Below, in pieces: positions 1-8,616 of a stretch of DNA of 20,601 nucleotides. The notes under the pieces were generated by a model. It had not been told where the DNA came from, did no database searches, and worked only from the letters and a program-made list of their open reading frames with translations. The position numbers and the translations under genes are program-made. This DNA is from Ichthyophonus hoferi (lineage: Eukaryota; Opisthokonta; Ichthyosporea; Ichthyophonida; Ichthyophonidae). The stretch is from NCBI GenBank assembly GCA_002751075.1, contig NAOQ01000595.1, positions 23,672 to 44,272 on the forward strand, given 5' to 3'. Numbering within the stretch: the first letter of the stretch is position 1; the number at the start of each line of letters is the position of its first letter.

Positions 1-190
1 CTAAATGTCTACAAAGATATAGCAACTTTGTAGAAATTTAATGAAATAAAAACAAAAAGGGAACCGACGGGCACTCCATACCATATCATAATACTACTTT
101 GTGATATATCATTTCTAGGAAACAGCATATTCGTCGGTTCCCTTTCTGTGTTTATTTCACTAAATTTCTACAAAGATATAGCAACTTTGA
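1..190. repeat. Foldback (MITE-like) element with compound palindromic ends
   Basis: Two long inverted arms, about 26-69 and 132-175, pair over some 44 bases with few mismatches and enclose a unique centre of about 62 bases. The outer 30 bases (1-30 and 160-189) are also near-identical direct repeats. The left end is itself a palindrome: 2-16 pairs with 26-40. No coding capacity is present. This architecture fits a non-autonomous foldback DNA element. The left boundary may lie outside the window, and no target-site duplication could be assigned. Confidence 0.75.
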
Positions 191-411
191 ACATGTGGTA
201 CATGCTGTATACTATATACTAGTTACTACATACAAAGTTTTAAATAGAAATAACATTTATAAAGAACCAATGAAAGAAAAGCAAGCTAGTCGCTAGAGTT
301 TTACAGTGTTAGAGATATAAGCTAATTCCTATATATACTATAGAGTATATTAGACTACTAAACTTACTAACCCACCAATCATGCATTTGTAACCTGTTTT
401 ATTCTCCTCAG

Positions 412-513
412 ACTGTTTGCAGTAGAGTAAAATTAAGTTACGTTTCTGAATATAGTGATTTGCCTACTATGTCCCGGGAAGATACAATTGATAAATTCTT
501 GGCATATAAATAA
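412..513 (+). CDS. Terminal exon of an unrecognised gene entering from the left
   Basis: A pyrimidine-rich tract ending in CTCAG (to 411) is followed by an open frame of 33 codons and TAA. The frame begins TVCSRVKLSY and ends TIDKFLAYK, with ordinary charged and polar composition unlike the hydrophobic AT-rich frames nearby. An AATAAA overlaps the stop (509-514). Phase 0 is assumed. Upstream exons were not found in 190-411 and are probably left of the foldback element or outside the window. The product is not recognised. The call rests on splice site, codon character and polyadenylation signal. Confidence 0.4.
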   Translation, partial: TVCSRVKLSYVSEYSDLPTMSREDTIDKFLAYK

Positions 514-514
514 A
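509..514 (+). terminator. AATAAA polyadenylation signal overlapping the stop codon
   Basis: AATAAA overlaps the TAA of the exon ending at 513 and lies only about 55 bases before the next gene's start codon. The two genes are therefore very tightly packed, if both models hold. Confidence 0.4.
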
Positions 515-566
515 CCCCCCACCATATTCAGCTAGGTTAGCTTCTGCCAGCGTAGAATTCAATGCA

Positions 567-1966
567 ATGCAGAAACTAGAACCGGCAATTGGGTGCTATG
601 ATGCCAAATTATATATATTAAAGAGGGTAAGGGTTTTATATTAATATTAATGTTTATTTATTGTTTTATAGTTACTACACGTATATGATATTGTGACTAT
701 CTCTGTCTGTCCTATCCTATCTAATTTTTCTTGCAATTTAACCATATTTATCTTATGGTTTAACTGGATTGATTTTTTCTCTCTCTCCCCATCTACATAT
801 TGCTTCATTATATCTTTCTATTATTTTTTGTTCCATGTTTTTATCTCTGTGGTTATTATATCTCTTGTACTCTCTTTGTTCAATGCATCTCTTACAGGTA
901 CTTATATATTATACTTATTTATTCACGGACAACCATATACATACACACGTACACTTCTAGTTAATGCAACAAAACGGTACGGACCACAAAAAATTATCGT
1001 TAGAGTTAGAAGAAGAGCTCCAGACTAGGAAAGACGCTGAGGAGAGATTTCAAACCCTGGCCTCCCTGGTGGCAGGGAGAGAATTGAATGTATAGTCGTA
1101 ATCTAAGTTTCACTAAGCATCCACCTATACTAGTGCTAGGATTATCATATTAACATTACTAATGTTACCAACCAAAATCCTGGCTTGGTATGGTACAAGA
1201 CTGGTGCAGTTAGATTATGGAGAAAAAGGGTATAGGATTGGATAGTGCAAAGGACTATATACTTGGCCTTAACGTATATCACCTTTTTACACTTTAGATT
1301 ATTGTTAACAAAGATTTAGTCAACAGTTTTTAGTTATCTTCATGAAAACTAGTTTCCATGCTCTGAACAGTCTTGGATATACTTTGACTTTACTTTGATG
1401 TTGTTGTTTGATCAATCGCTAAGCTTATTTGACCTCTTAAGACTATTTTACCTTGTATGTTCTTGTATATATTCTCTTCCTTTCTTTCTCTATCAATCTC
1501 CTTACTATTCCTTTCCATATGACTTGGTCGACAGTGGCTGTCATGTATTGTCAATAAATCTACTATTTGGTATTGTGATATTGCTAATCTTACTTCAGCT
1601 TAACTCTCTTTTGGAATGGCACGTAACACAGAAAATAGTGAATCCCATTGGGACAGTTGTGGTATATGCATTAGTTACACTTGATCTCTAACCAATAGCC
1701 ACCCCCTATTAACAGTGTCAATATGCGTGTAGCAGAGGTACACAACTATGAGTGTCTGTCAGAGTCAATCCAGGCCTTTCACGCCTTGTGCCATGTTATA
1801 GACGAGCATCATATAAAGCATGTTGGTGTACTCGCACAGCTGTGTGATGGGGGTCATATACAAGACGATATTGTGACTGCTATACTTCACTATCCTCTTT
1901 ACAATGTGAGTTTAACCTTATAGTATACTTACTTCATTATTGCAGAAGGCTCTAATAACTATATAA
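567..1966 (+). CDS. Small four-exon gene, coiled-coil protein of 138 residues, unrecognised
   Basis: Proposed exons are 567-626, 961-1089, 1699-1905 and 1946-1966, all joined in phase 0. Donors are GTAAGG, GTATAG (weak) and GTGAGT; acceptors are TTCTAG, CAATAG and TTGCAG. Exon 1 encodes 20 residues from ATG (MQKLEPAIGC). Exon 2 encodes 43 residues with a charged helix (LELEEELQTRKDAEERF), likely coiled coil. Exon 3 encodes 69 residues rich in His and Leu. Exon 4 adds six residues and TAA. The last intron is only 40 bases. Two AATAAA signals follow at 2043 and 2056. The C-terminal helix (VTAILHYPLYN) faintly resembles the last helix of L27 scaffold domains, but this is not secure. Function is unknown. 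The exon 1 and exon 2 boundaries are the least certain. Confidence 0.5.
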
Positions 1967-2042
1967 TGTAGTTGCCTATATAACATAACCAAAGCAATTT
2001 TAATTATAATTATATAACTAATTAATGCTGAGTTAAAAAGAA

Positions 2043-2061
2043 AATAAAGGTTCATAATAAA
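2043..2061 (+). terminator. Two AATAAA polyadenylation signals
   Basis: AATAAA occurs at 2043-2048 and 2056-2061, about 80 bases after the TAA of the small coiled-coil gene. Position and strand agree with its 3' end. Confidence 0.5.
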
Positions 2062-2067
2062 GGCTCT

Positions 2068-2099
2068 TGTCGCAGACATTTGCGACACCCCTGGGGGTG
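2068..2099. other. Two abutting short palindromes
   Basis: TGTCGCA (2068-2074) pairs perfectly with TGCGACA (2081-2087) around a six-base loop. CACCCC (2086-2091) mirrors GGGGTG (2094-2099) immediately after. This G+C-rich pair lies just past the polyadenylation signals, in otherwise AT-rich DNA. It does not match the histone 3' stem-loop consensus. Confidence 0.5.
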
Positions 2100-2699
2100 G
2101 GGGGCAGGAGCAATAAAAACTATAGAATTGCAAAGAAACTTTGTTTTATAGATAGATACATATACTTTGTATTAACCATAGTATCTCTGCTCAGTATACA
2201 TTATACACACAAACTAACGATCTTTTAATACATCACATTCCAACCCGTGTATTTTTGGTAGGGTTTCATCAATTAAAATATTGTATAGAATGAGGTAAGA
2301 CGTTTAGTGCATACAAACAAAAAACAAGTAATTGAGTAGGTTTTTTTTTTTGGAGGTATGTTGCTATTGACCAAATCATAGACCACTTGAGCTAACTACA
2401 TAGTAACATCTAATATTAATGCTTACTTTATGTACTTCATGATGAAAAGTACCCAACTCTCTCCTCCAAAAATATGTAATAATAGCTCAACACCATTAAA
2501 AGTCCTTAATAATACAGGTCAGTTGGCTTGCCAATTATTAAAAGACACATGTCATAGGCTACTAATGAAATTGCAGTAAATTGAATACCATACAATGGAA
2601 TTGTGTAGATTATCTGACTGGCTATCTTGTTTATGTTAAAGCGAAGATGCAATTACTACAGCCAGTTACCCAGAGAGTCAATATACGCATCTTCTATAA
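2100..2699. other. Intergenic stretch, no gene seen
   Basis: This AT-rich sequence has short frames only, a T-run near 2340, and a small inverted repeat (GAAGATGC near 2643 and GCATCTTC near 2687). I see no splice-bounded coding exon or known element. Confidence 0.4.
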
Positions 2700-2867
2700 A
2701 ACTTTAACCATCTCAACCAAGTCCTAAGAGCAGATCAGATGAACTAGCCATTACTACCGCTGGCCCAGCAAAGTCAACAATTGCATTAACAACTGATTGG
2801 AAATCCCAAAGTCTGTAAAACAAATTACTAGGACTACTACAGATTGCTATAAAAAGGATAGAGTTAA
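2700..2867. repeat. Dispersed repeat, block A, copy 1
   Basis: This segment aligns with 9297-9452 over its full length with scattered substitutions and small gaps. Shared landmarks include TTACTAC, CTGGCCCAGC, TTGGAAATCCCAAAGTCTGT and the run ending AAAAAGGATAGAGTTA. In the second copy, block A runs directly into block B. Here the blocks are separated by about 840 bases. No coding capacity was seen. The family is unknown. Confidence 0.8.
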
Positions 2868-3707
2868 GTCAGAATCATCTGTGCCAGTTCTATTAACTTG
2901 TAACAACTGTCGGAATCTCCAATTGTATAACTGGTAGTGGTTATTGTTGTTTAATCAGTGCAAGTGATAGCTGCTTGATCAGACCTCTTTTTAAGACTCG
3001 GTTGTTGTGCTAGAGATTCTATTGAAGGCCCATATATCAACTCCTTAGATAACTGACTTTAGCACTTACATCTCTGTTCTAATTTGGAAGGAATAGTTGC
3101 TTTGATGTGTTTGAGTGCAAATGTGGAAATCGCACAATCTGGTCAATCATTAAGTGGAGCTATGTAACTATGTAAATAATCACTATTGTCGTTATCTAGC
3201 GTCAGTAAGCTGCTCTCCGACTTCTTAACGAGTGTGGCAATCTGAATATTGATTATCGTATACGAGAGCCAGTGGTAGATTAAACATACAATATCAATGT
3301 GTATATTACATATATATATAATTAAATGTGAAGTACTTTAGAGTACGTTTACGAGAGCGTTGTATTTGCCATTGATACCGCGTATGTGTGAGTGGGTCCC
3401 TTTATTGGTTATTGCAATTTACATTTATATATTTTTCATTTCGTCTTGATAATTCACTACTAGATTTTTCTTTTTAGGATGACTTTAGCTCTTAGCTAGC
3501 TATCTCATTAATGTAACTGCTCACATCGTATGTATTGACAAATCAATCTATCAAGTTTAAAATATATTATGCAATTAAATCATTATACTCATGCACCTAA
3601 ATCATTATGCTATTAACCAATCTTGAGCCACATTCGTTGATCTTATTATCTAGCCTTCAATCGAGCCTACTCGTTTATCTGTGGTTAGTGATCTTGTTAC
3701 AAGTGAT
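2868..3707. other. Sequence between blocks A and B of the dispersed repeat
   Basis: These roughly 840 bases interrupt the A-B repeat in copy 1 and are absent from copy 2. They are either an insertion here or a deletion there. No recognisable coding domain, long terminal repeat or clear terminal inverted repeat was found. The TA-rich tract near 3309-3320 is unremarkable. Confidence 0.4.
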
Positions 3708-4048
3708 ATCATTCAATAGATAACAGTTTGCTCTTGCATTGTTCTGTTCATAAGATGAAGCATGTGCTTGGATGTATCCTCCCTCTTGGAGATAGTACTG
3801 TTAAAAATTCTACTGATAAGGCTATATCTAATAAATATATTAAAATAACACCTGTTTGTTAACCATGCGACTGACCAATGCTCAACGCCTTTTTTATACA
3901 AGTTTTTTCACTGAAATCTAAACAACCAACCGACTATAATAATGTATATCTAGATATAAATAATTTTTTAATAATAAGTCGAGACAGGAGCGTACCTGTA
4001 CTTACTTAAAAATAGAGCAAACACCCAATTAGGGGGGGCGTTAACGTG
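3708..4048. repeat. Dispersed repeat, block B, copy 1
   Basis: This segment aligns with 9453-9536 plus 10238-10527, the second copy being split by an inserted retroelement fragment. Shared landmarks are CAGTTTGCTCTT, CTACTGATAAGGCTATATCT, CCATGCGAC, CAATGCTCAACGCC and AATAATAAGTCGAGACAGGA. The right end includes GTACCTGT and a G-run before 4040. The short frames inside are not protein-like. It is probably a non-autonomous mobile element of unknown class. Confidence 0.8.
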
Positions 4049-4391
4049 TTCAAATTGAAAGTTGAAATTAATCGGACTAAAATCATTTCTATTAATCCGA
4101 TTAAACGATCTTTAATCTTTTACTTCCTGTTGCGCAACCTCGATCATCTAATGCTTAAAAATTGCTATCCAATAGCCTTAAAAATATTAAATACAATATT
4201 CTTCATCTACACGAGTAACATCGCATCTAATAAATCTGATTTCTAATGTTATCCTTAACCAATTATTGTTTATCCCATAGTTTTGATTGATGAAAAATTC
4301 CCTAACGATTGGATTAATTGATAAATATCGAGCCACGATGTAGATCATTACAGAGGGGAAATCACGCATGGTTTTATCTCATTCCTTCTCA
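4049..4391. other. Upstream region of the syntenin-like gene
   Basis: AT-rich and without a convincing exon. It contains a short inverted pair (AATCGGA near 4070, TCCGATT near 4096) and leads into the TATA box. Nothing else is supported. Confidence 0.35.
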
Positions 4392-4399
4392 TATAAAAG
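4392..4399 (+). promoter_or_regulatory. TATA box of the syntenin-like gene
   Basis: TATAAAAG lies 58 bases before the ATG at 4457. A TATA box normally sets transcription to start about 30 bases downstream, which would give a short 5' leader and supports 4457 as the first codon. Confidence 0.5.
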
Positions 4400-4456
4400 C
4401 CAAACGGTTACAATTGAATAAGTAGTCTATTTTCGTGTTTTCAGATTTATTTGAGT

Positions 4457-5314
4457 ATGGATAGTTTTTCGTGCTACACAGCGGCTTCAAATGATGTCTC
4501 TGGGGAGCACATTGGACAGTTTTGCCGTAGAGAAATAGAGACTACCAAAATGGCCGGAGTCTGCTTTGGTATTTGCATTACAGGGACATTGCAGGGCATG
4601 TTCGTCTCCTTTGTTGTCAGGTAACTCAAGTTTTCAGTGTATTTTTTATGAGGTGGCTTTTTTAAAAAAAATCAATCGCAATATGGCCGCATCCTTACAC
4701 ATATTTATTGATCATATATACTTGTTTTTATCGGGACAAAATAATAAAACAAAAATTCTAACTATGCCTTTTTATTTTTTAACAGAGGTTCTACTGCTTG
4801 GAAAATCGGTCTTCAGATAGGTGACCGGATCGAGGCTATAGGCGACCTTTATTTTTGGGAATCATCTGTCACAGCCGCACAAGCTGTTCAACTTCTGAAA
4901 GACGAGTCGCATATCAAAATAACTGTTTGTGAAATGCCCATGGCTAACGCATATGTATTGAGCAAAGACGTAAAATTGTCTATATACCAACGTATGGCTG
5001 CTGCCAACAGAAGCCAAAGAGCACTTAAACTTAATTCTACACTTTCCCAGTCCCGTAGTGACATTACAACTGAAGAATCAATTGTTGCTGTGGATGGGTG
5101 TGCCGTTCTGGGCATGAGTGATACTGATATTCAAATTCATCTTAGCAAGGCACTTGCATCACAACTTAATGTATCTGTGCTATGTATGCCCAAGAAATTT
5201 GTGGGTGTGCTAAAACAACAATGGGGAAACTACAATCCCTGCCACCAAACTACCATGATTTGCATTGACGATGTTCTTACACGCACTATCCAGTCTTCTG
5301 GAGTGTTGGTATAA
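4457..5314 (+). CDS. Divergent syntenin-like tandem PDZ protein
   Basis: Exons 4457-4620 and 4786-5314 are joined in phase 2 across a 165-base GTAACT...TTAACAG intron, giving 230 residues. Syntenins are small adaptors with two adjacent PDZ domains that bind C-termini of syndecans and other membrane proteins and act in trafficking and exosome formation. PDZ1 spans about residues 33-110 (GMFVSFVVRGSTAWKIGLQI, then GDRIEAI). PDZ2 spans about 115-200 (TEESIVAVDGCAVLGMSDTD, then a methionine-proline turn like the syntenin MPAFIF segment). The spacing between domains and the post-PDZ2 helix match animal syntenin from memory. The N-terminal region is shorter than in human syntenin-1 (298 residues). 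The PDZ2 carboxylate-binding loop is not recognisable, so ligand binding there may be lost. The C-terminus ends GVLV, which could itself be a hydrophobic PDZ ligand. An in-frame upstream exon cannot be excluded, since an acceptor-like TTTTCAG ends at 4444. Confidence 0.8.
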
Positions 5315-5428
5315 TATTTTTTAATTAAATGTAATTTCTGTTGAGAGATAGTAATGGTCCCTAGGTAGAAAGTGTGGCGAATGATCAGGCCAACACAACA
5401 TTCTACTATTTAGTAAAAGTCAAATGAA

Positions 5429-5434
5429 AATAAA
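5429..5434 (+). terminator. AATAAA polyadenylation signal of the syntenin-like gene
   Basis: AATAAA lies about 115 bases after the TAA at 5314 on the same strand. It is the first such hexamer downstream. Confidence 0.45.
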
Positions 5435-5483
5435 GTAGCAAATGAACGGTGTTTAATAAGTTTTTTAAAAGAATTTTTTTGCC

Positions 5484-5718
5484 TTAGGTGTAACAATGTA
5501 TAAATGTTTTATTGTACTGCTCTTGACAGTTGCAGATGGTAACTTGTTCGTATATACTTTCATCTACGGTAACCGAGTTAGATAACGTTTTACACTCTAC
5601 ATAGCCGGTAGGGAATAGAGTTTGTAATAATATAATACGCGTATATGTGATATTAGAATCGTGGTTTACTCTAATAGCATGCAAGTTTATTGAGATAGTG
5701 AACCATATTCCTGTTTCA
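5484..5718 (-). CDS. Possible exon of a secreted CxC-type protein
   Basis: Read on the minus strand, an acceptor-like TTTTAG precedes an open frame of about 78 codons ending in TAA. The frame has normal amino-acid composition, a potential N-glycosylation site (NIT) and four cysteines spaced C-x19-C-x-C-x10-C. The intact secreted gene at 7918-8232 has C-x23-C-x-C-x9-C, so the two may be distantly related. No signal peptide exon was found upstream. It could be a lone exon, a relic, or a chance frame. Confidence 0.3.
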
Positions 5719-5734
5719 CTAAAACTTGTTTAAT

Positions 5735-6497
5735 TTTGTAATATACTAATGGGTGGGGTGGGGAAACAAATGTAAAGATAATTGGATAGTATCAGAAAAG
5801 AATTTTTTTGGGGGTTTGCTGCATATTACTTATAGCTCTGAGGATGATGAAGAACTAGACGGTTTCCTAGGGCAAGGTATTGAAGACTGGCATGTATTTC
5901 ATATTAATTTACTGCATTTCACCAAAAGTTTTAACATATTTTAAAGATATCTACTTTGGCAGTATGGAAATTTAATAATATTTAATACATAAATGTTTAT
6001 CAAAAATAACACTCTTGGAAATTTAATTTGCTGTCATATTTAGATACTAAGGTGTCTTGGTAAACAGTGATACAACATTTTCCAGTAGCATCCATCCTTA
6101 TGATTATAATAGGACCGTATATCACAACAACATTACCTAAGATGTTTTTAATCATATCAAAATTTATCATATAACTTATAGTTTATAAATTGTCAATAGA
6201 ATAATTAGCTTTTATTGTAGCTGCTAACATGTAGCCGATAGTAATAATAAACTACTAACCACAGAAAAAAAAAGGTTTATGGCATAAATTGAGTTAGGTC
6301 AATTACTCATTACTCCCCACAACAAATATTCTATTTTACATTGTGCAGTAAAGTTGTTCGCCAATAATTTCAATAAATGGTAAATGTTGCTTTTACTGGT
6401 TCCTTTTAATGTGAGATTGGATTTGTGGTATGTACAGGTAACAGAATATTTTCCATGAAGATATTAATCATAATTCCAAGCGCAATCAAAGCTACTC
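5735..6497. other. Intergenic stretch with one weak exon candidate
   Basis: Near 5821-5876 a short acidic frame (SSEDDEELDGFLGQ) follows an acceptor-like TTATAG and precedes a GTATTG. No partner exon was found. The rest is AT-rich with only short frames. Confidence 0.3.
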
Positions 6498-6556
6498 AAT
6501 TATTGATAATGCTATATCTAATAAAATTATTGAAATGACACCCCTACTTGTTAACT
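6498..6556. repeat. Partial third copy of dispersed repeat block B
   Basis: About 59 bases around TGATAATGCTATATCTAATA and CACCCCTACTTGTTAAC match the interior of block B (3808-3870 and 10258-10315) with scattered differences. Flanks do not align. This is a fragment of the same family. Confidence 0.6.
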
Positions 6557-7109
6557 CTTGATATTGTGTAGAAGCGTCTAGACTACATCTTACTGATTAA
6601 CGGTGGAATACCGATCTAGTTAGTACAAAGTGAACCTTAAAATAATTGGTTTCATATCATTTGTTCGTACAATGTTTTTAATCAAATGAAACGATTTCTC
6701 AACACGAGGATTGAGGATACCGAAAGGTTGAGCAATTGGATAAATGATGAACAAAAGTCAAACGCCGTCCCAATAAGAATGCAATATTTCAACTCAATTG
6801 GAACATTTAGATCGTAATATGATCAGGTAATCCAATCCTAGTAGATCTAATGTAAACAAAATTAACCAATAAAAATGTACATGAGCTAAGTTAGCCTGAT
6901 GAAGCGGACACGGACATTTTGGCACCCATCGCAAGCAAGGTCGCCGAAAAAGATAAACACGAACAAAAAAAATCACCAAAAACAAGAGAAATGATGTTTA
7001 AACCGTTATAAAATAAAGTTTTGCATTTAATCTATATATATATATATACTTTATCTTAATGATTAGAAGATACTTCACCCGTATTCTACAATCGTTGCAT
7101 TCTATTGTA
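6557..7109. other. Intergenic stretch, no gene seen
   Basis: No splice-bounded coding exon was recognised on either strand. A (TA)n tract lies at 7032-7048. The minus-strand frame at 6794-6985 is hydrophobic and low in information. Confidence 0.35.
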
Positions 7110-7247
7110 ATGTCTAGTTCTCTGTTAGTTTTTGAAAATAATAGTCAGTGTAAAAATCCTGCTCTCACTGAGGGTGCAGAGGACTGTCTAGTCACTTTTT
7201 ATAGAAATAATTTCTGCTACATACACCCAGGATTAACACCTGTCTGA
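7110..7247 (+). CDS. Possible thrombospondin-type-1-like fragment
   Basis: A 45-codon frame contains SQCKNPALTEGAEDC followed by LVTFYRNNFCY. The pattern C-x-N-P-x(4)-G-x(3)-C resembles the end of thrombospondin type 1 repeats (typically CxNPxPxxGGxxC). The Trp-rich N-terminal half of such a domain is absent. It may be a lone exon or a relic of an extracellular domain, and the short match could be chance. Confidence 0.2.
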   Translation: MSSSLLVFENNSQCKNPALTEGAEDCLVTFYRNNFCYIHPGLTPV

Positions 7248-7605
7248 ATTCACTCAGATTGTACAATTACTGTAATCAAACCTTAAATGCATTGAGGCAA
7301 AGGTGATACTCTGTTCAAAAAAGAATACTATAGACAACTGAAGATAAATTCAAAATTTACACCTGTTATTACCTTACATCTATCATAAATTTCAATTGAT
7401 AATAGCTTAGCTAAAAGTACTACGGTACATCAATCAATTGGAGTTCTCGAAGTCTGTGAACAGGCAGATGCTACCACAGATGGCCATAATTTTCATGTAA
7501 CCTTAAGCCATAGTGTTGCATTTAGATTCTAAACTTAACAATTTACATTACACTTCAACATAAACTCCAATATATTACTCAAAAATAATACCCAAGACTA
7601 ACAGA

Positions 7606-7608
<3 letters not shown>
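7248..7608. other. Intergenic stretch, no gene seen
   Basis: AT-rich sequence with short frames only. I see no repeat match to the rest of the window. Confidence 0.35.

Positions 7609-7643
<35 letters not shown>
7609..7643. repeat. (AT)n microsatellite
   Basis: About 17 uninterrupted AT dinucleotides. Confidence 0.95.
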
Positions 7644-7646
<3 letters not shown>

Positions 7647-7676
7647 GTTTCTTAGTGTTAGTGTTGTCAAATCTAA

Positions 7677-7870
7677 CTAACCAACCAGACTAAGCTTTGG
7701 CCGGGCTAACATACTAAGTTTACTCCTTACACAGCAGTAGCATTCCTTGCTAAAAACCTTATCATTACTGCAATATCTTTTGTTAAATGTTAAATTCTTG
7801 ATATCCACAAAAAACATGACCTTCCCCATAACAGAAGGGCAAACTTTCCAACTTAGTTCTGAATTCAAAC
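7677..7870 (-). CDS. Possible cysteine-rich exon next to the secreted gene
   Basis: On the minus strand, ACATTAG at about 7877-7871 could be an acceptor. The frame after it reads KVCPSVMGKV, then TFNKRYCSND, then KECYCC, five cysteines in about 40 residues. It ends at TAG (7677) or at a GTAAGG donor directly after CYCC. The VCP...YC start resembles the mature part of the gene at 7918-8232 (VCP...VYC). It lies just downstream of that gene on the same strand and lacks its own signal peptide. It may be a relic paralogue or an alternative exon. Confidence 0.25.
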
Positions 7871-7917
7871 TAATGTAGTACCTATTTAGGTGAGGCGGTT
7901 AAATATAAGCGTTGTAA

Positions 7918-8232
7918 TTACAAATTTCCCCAATTGTTAAGGCATAGCAACTTAAATGCATTTGAATTAGGTATGCAGTAGTGGAATATTTCGCTAGAAA
8001 TAAATTGAGGGGAGCAATAATTATTAACAGCTCCTTCATTCACACACTCACAGTATACCATTTGGTTTCTGCCAGGAGTATTAGAATAAAGGGTGTACAG
8101 TCGCTTTTTCCAATCTTCTGGGCACACAAATTTTCCCGGTTTACGGATCTTGTCATTGTTTCCCAGCACAGCCACGGTAAAGGAAAGGGTAGCAAGGGCA
8201 GTTAAAGTGGCGACAATGAAATAAGAAGCCAT
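7918..8232 (-). CDS. Secreted six-cysteine small protein, unrecognised family
   Basis: The single-exon frame of 104 residues starts at the ATG at 8232; the frame extends upstream only through a TTG. Residues 1-24 are a clear signal peptide (MASYFIVATLTALATLS). The mature part has six cysteines at about 37, 61, 63, 73, 86 and 97, enough for three disulfides, and is otherwise polar. It is likely exported, but its role is unknown. A TATA box lies 86 bases upstream. The signal peptide, promoter and about 330 bases of upstream DNA recur at 10595-11107 with a second paralogous gene, while the mature sequences differ strongly. Small secreted disulfide proteins of this sort can be defence, venom-like or matrix peptides. 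Nothing in the sequence chooses between these. Confidence 0.6.
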   Translation of the reverse strand: MASYFIVATLTALATLSFTVAVLGNNDKIRKPGKFVCPEDWKKRLYTLYSNTPGRNQMVYCECVNEGAVNNYCSPQFISSEIFHYCIPNSNAFKLLCLNNWGNL

Positions 8233-8616
8233 GTTGAATATAGGAAACAATACTCCCTATAAACAACTGGAATTAACTAGTATTGCCTGTTTGTTTACTT
8301 TGACAGTCAGCAAACCTCTTTTATATATTTGTTTTTAGTTATTTTTGTTAGGATTGGGTTAATTATTACATTTCTGAGGAAAAATGCTCCAATGCAATTT
8401 TTGTTTTTTTTTTATGCCCAAGGGTGCATTCTCACTTCTGTCATTCCTACTTTTTTATTTGAGAAATTATTTGTAAAAGAAATCCGAGTCCTTTGGCTAG
8501 GGCCTTTATTCTTTTCTAAATACAATCGTCATAGATAAGACGGAGGGCCCAATGCTTTATTAAATATTCACCTGTACTATAAATACAGAATAAATCCAGC
8601 TAAAACTCATGCTTCA
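8090..8616. repeat. Local gene duplication, unit D1
   Basis: Aligns in the same orientation with 10595-11107. It covers the 5' half of the secreted gene, its promoter and about 380 upstream bases. Landmarks shared by both units include GAAATAAGAAGCCATG, GACAGTCAG or GGCAGTCAG, GCTTTATTAAATATTCA and AATACAGAATAAA. Similarity fades inside the mature coding region and ends sharply upstream. Confidence 0.85.
8318..8327 (-). promoter_or_regulatory. TATA box of the secreted six-cysteine gene
   Basis: The minus strand reads TATATAAAAG 86 bases before the ATG at 8232. The duplicated locus has CATAAAAG at the equivalent place (10822-10829). Confidence 0.5.

Noticed and set aside
693-1028. 111-codon plus-strand frame
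   Set aside because: Hydrophobic, T-rich low-complexity translation. It covers intron 1 and, out of frame, part of exon 2 of the small coiled-coil gene.
1395-1691. 98-codon plus-strand frame rich in Leu, Phe and Tyr
   Set aside because: Composition is that of T-rich intron DNA. It has no homology or splice support and lies in intron 2 of the small gene.
2068-2087. Histone-type 3' stem-loop
   Set aside because: Stem and loop do not match the conserved histone sequence, and no histone gene is nearby.
3713-3901. Minus frame inside repeat block B
   Set aside because: It is not maintained in the second copy of the repeat and has no recognisable domain.
5753-5944. Plus frame containing SSEDDEELDGFLGQ
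   Set aside because: A short acidic exon is conceivable, but no partner exon or homology was found.
7981-8205. Plus-strand frame over the secreted gene
   Set aside because: Antisense of the six-cysteine secreted gene.
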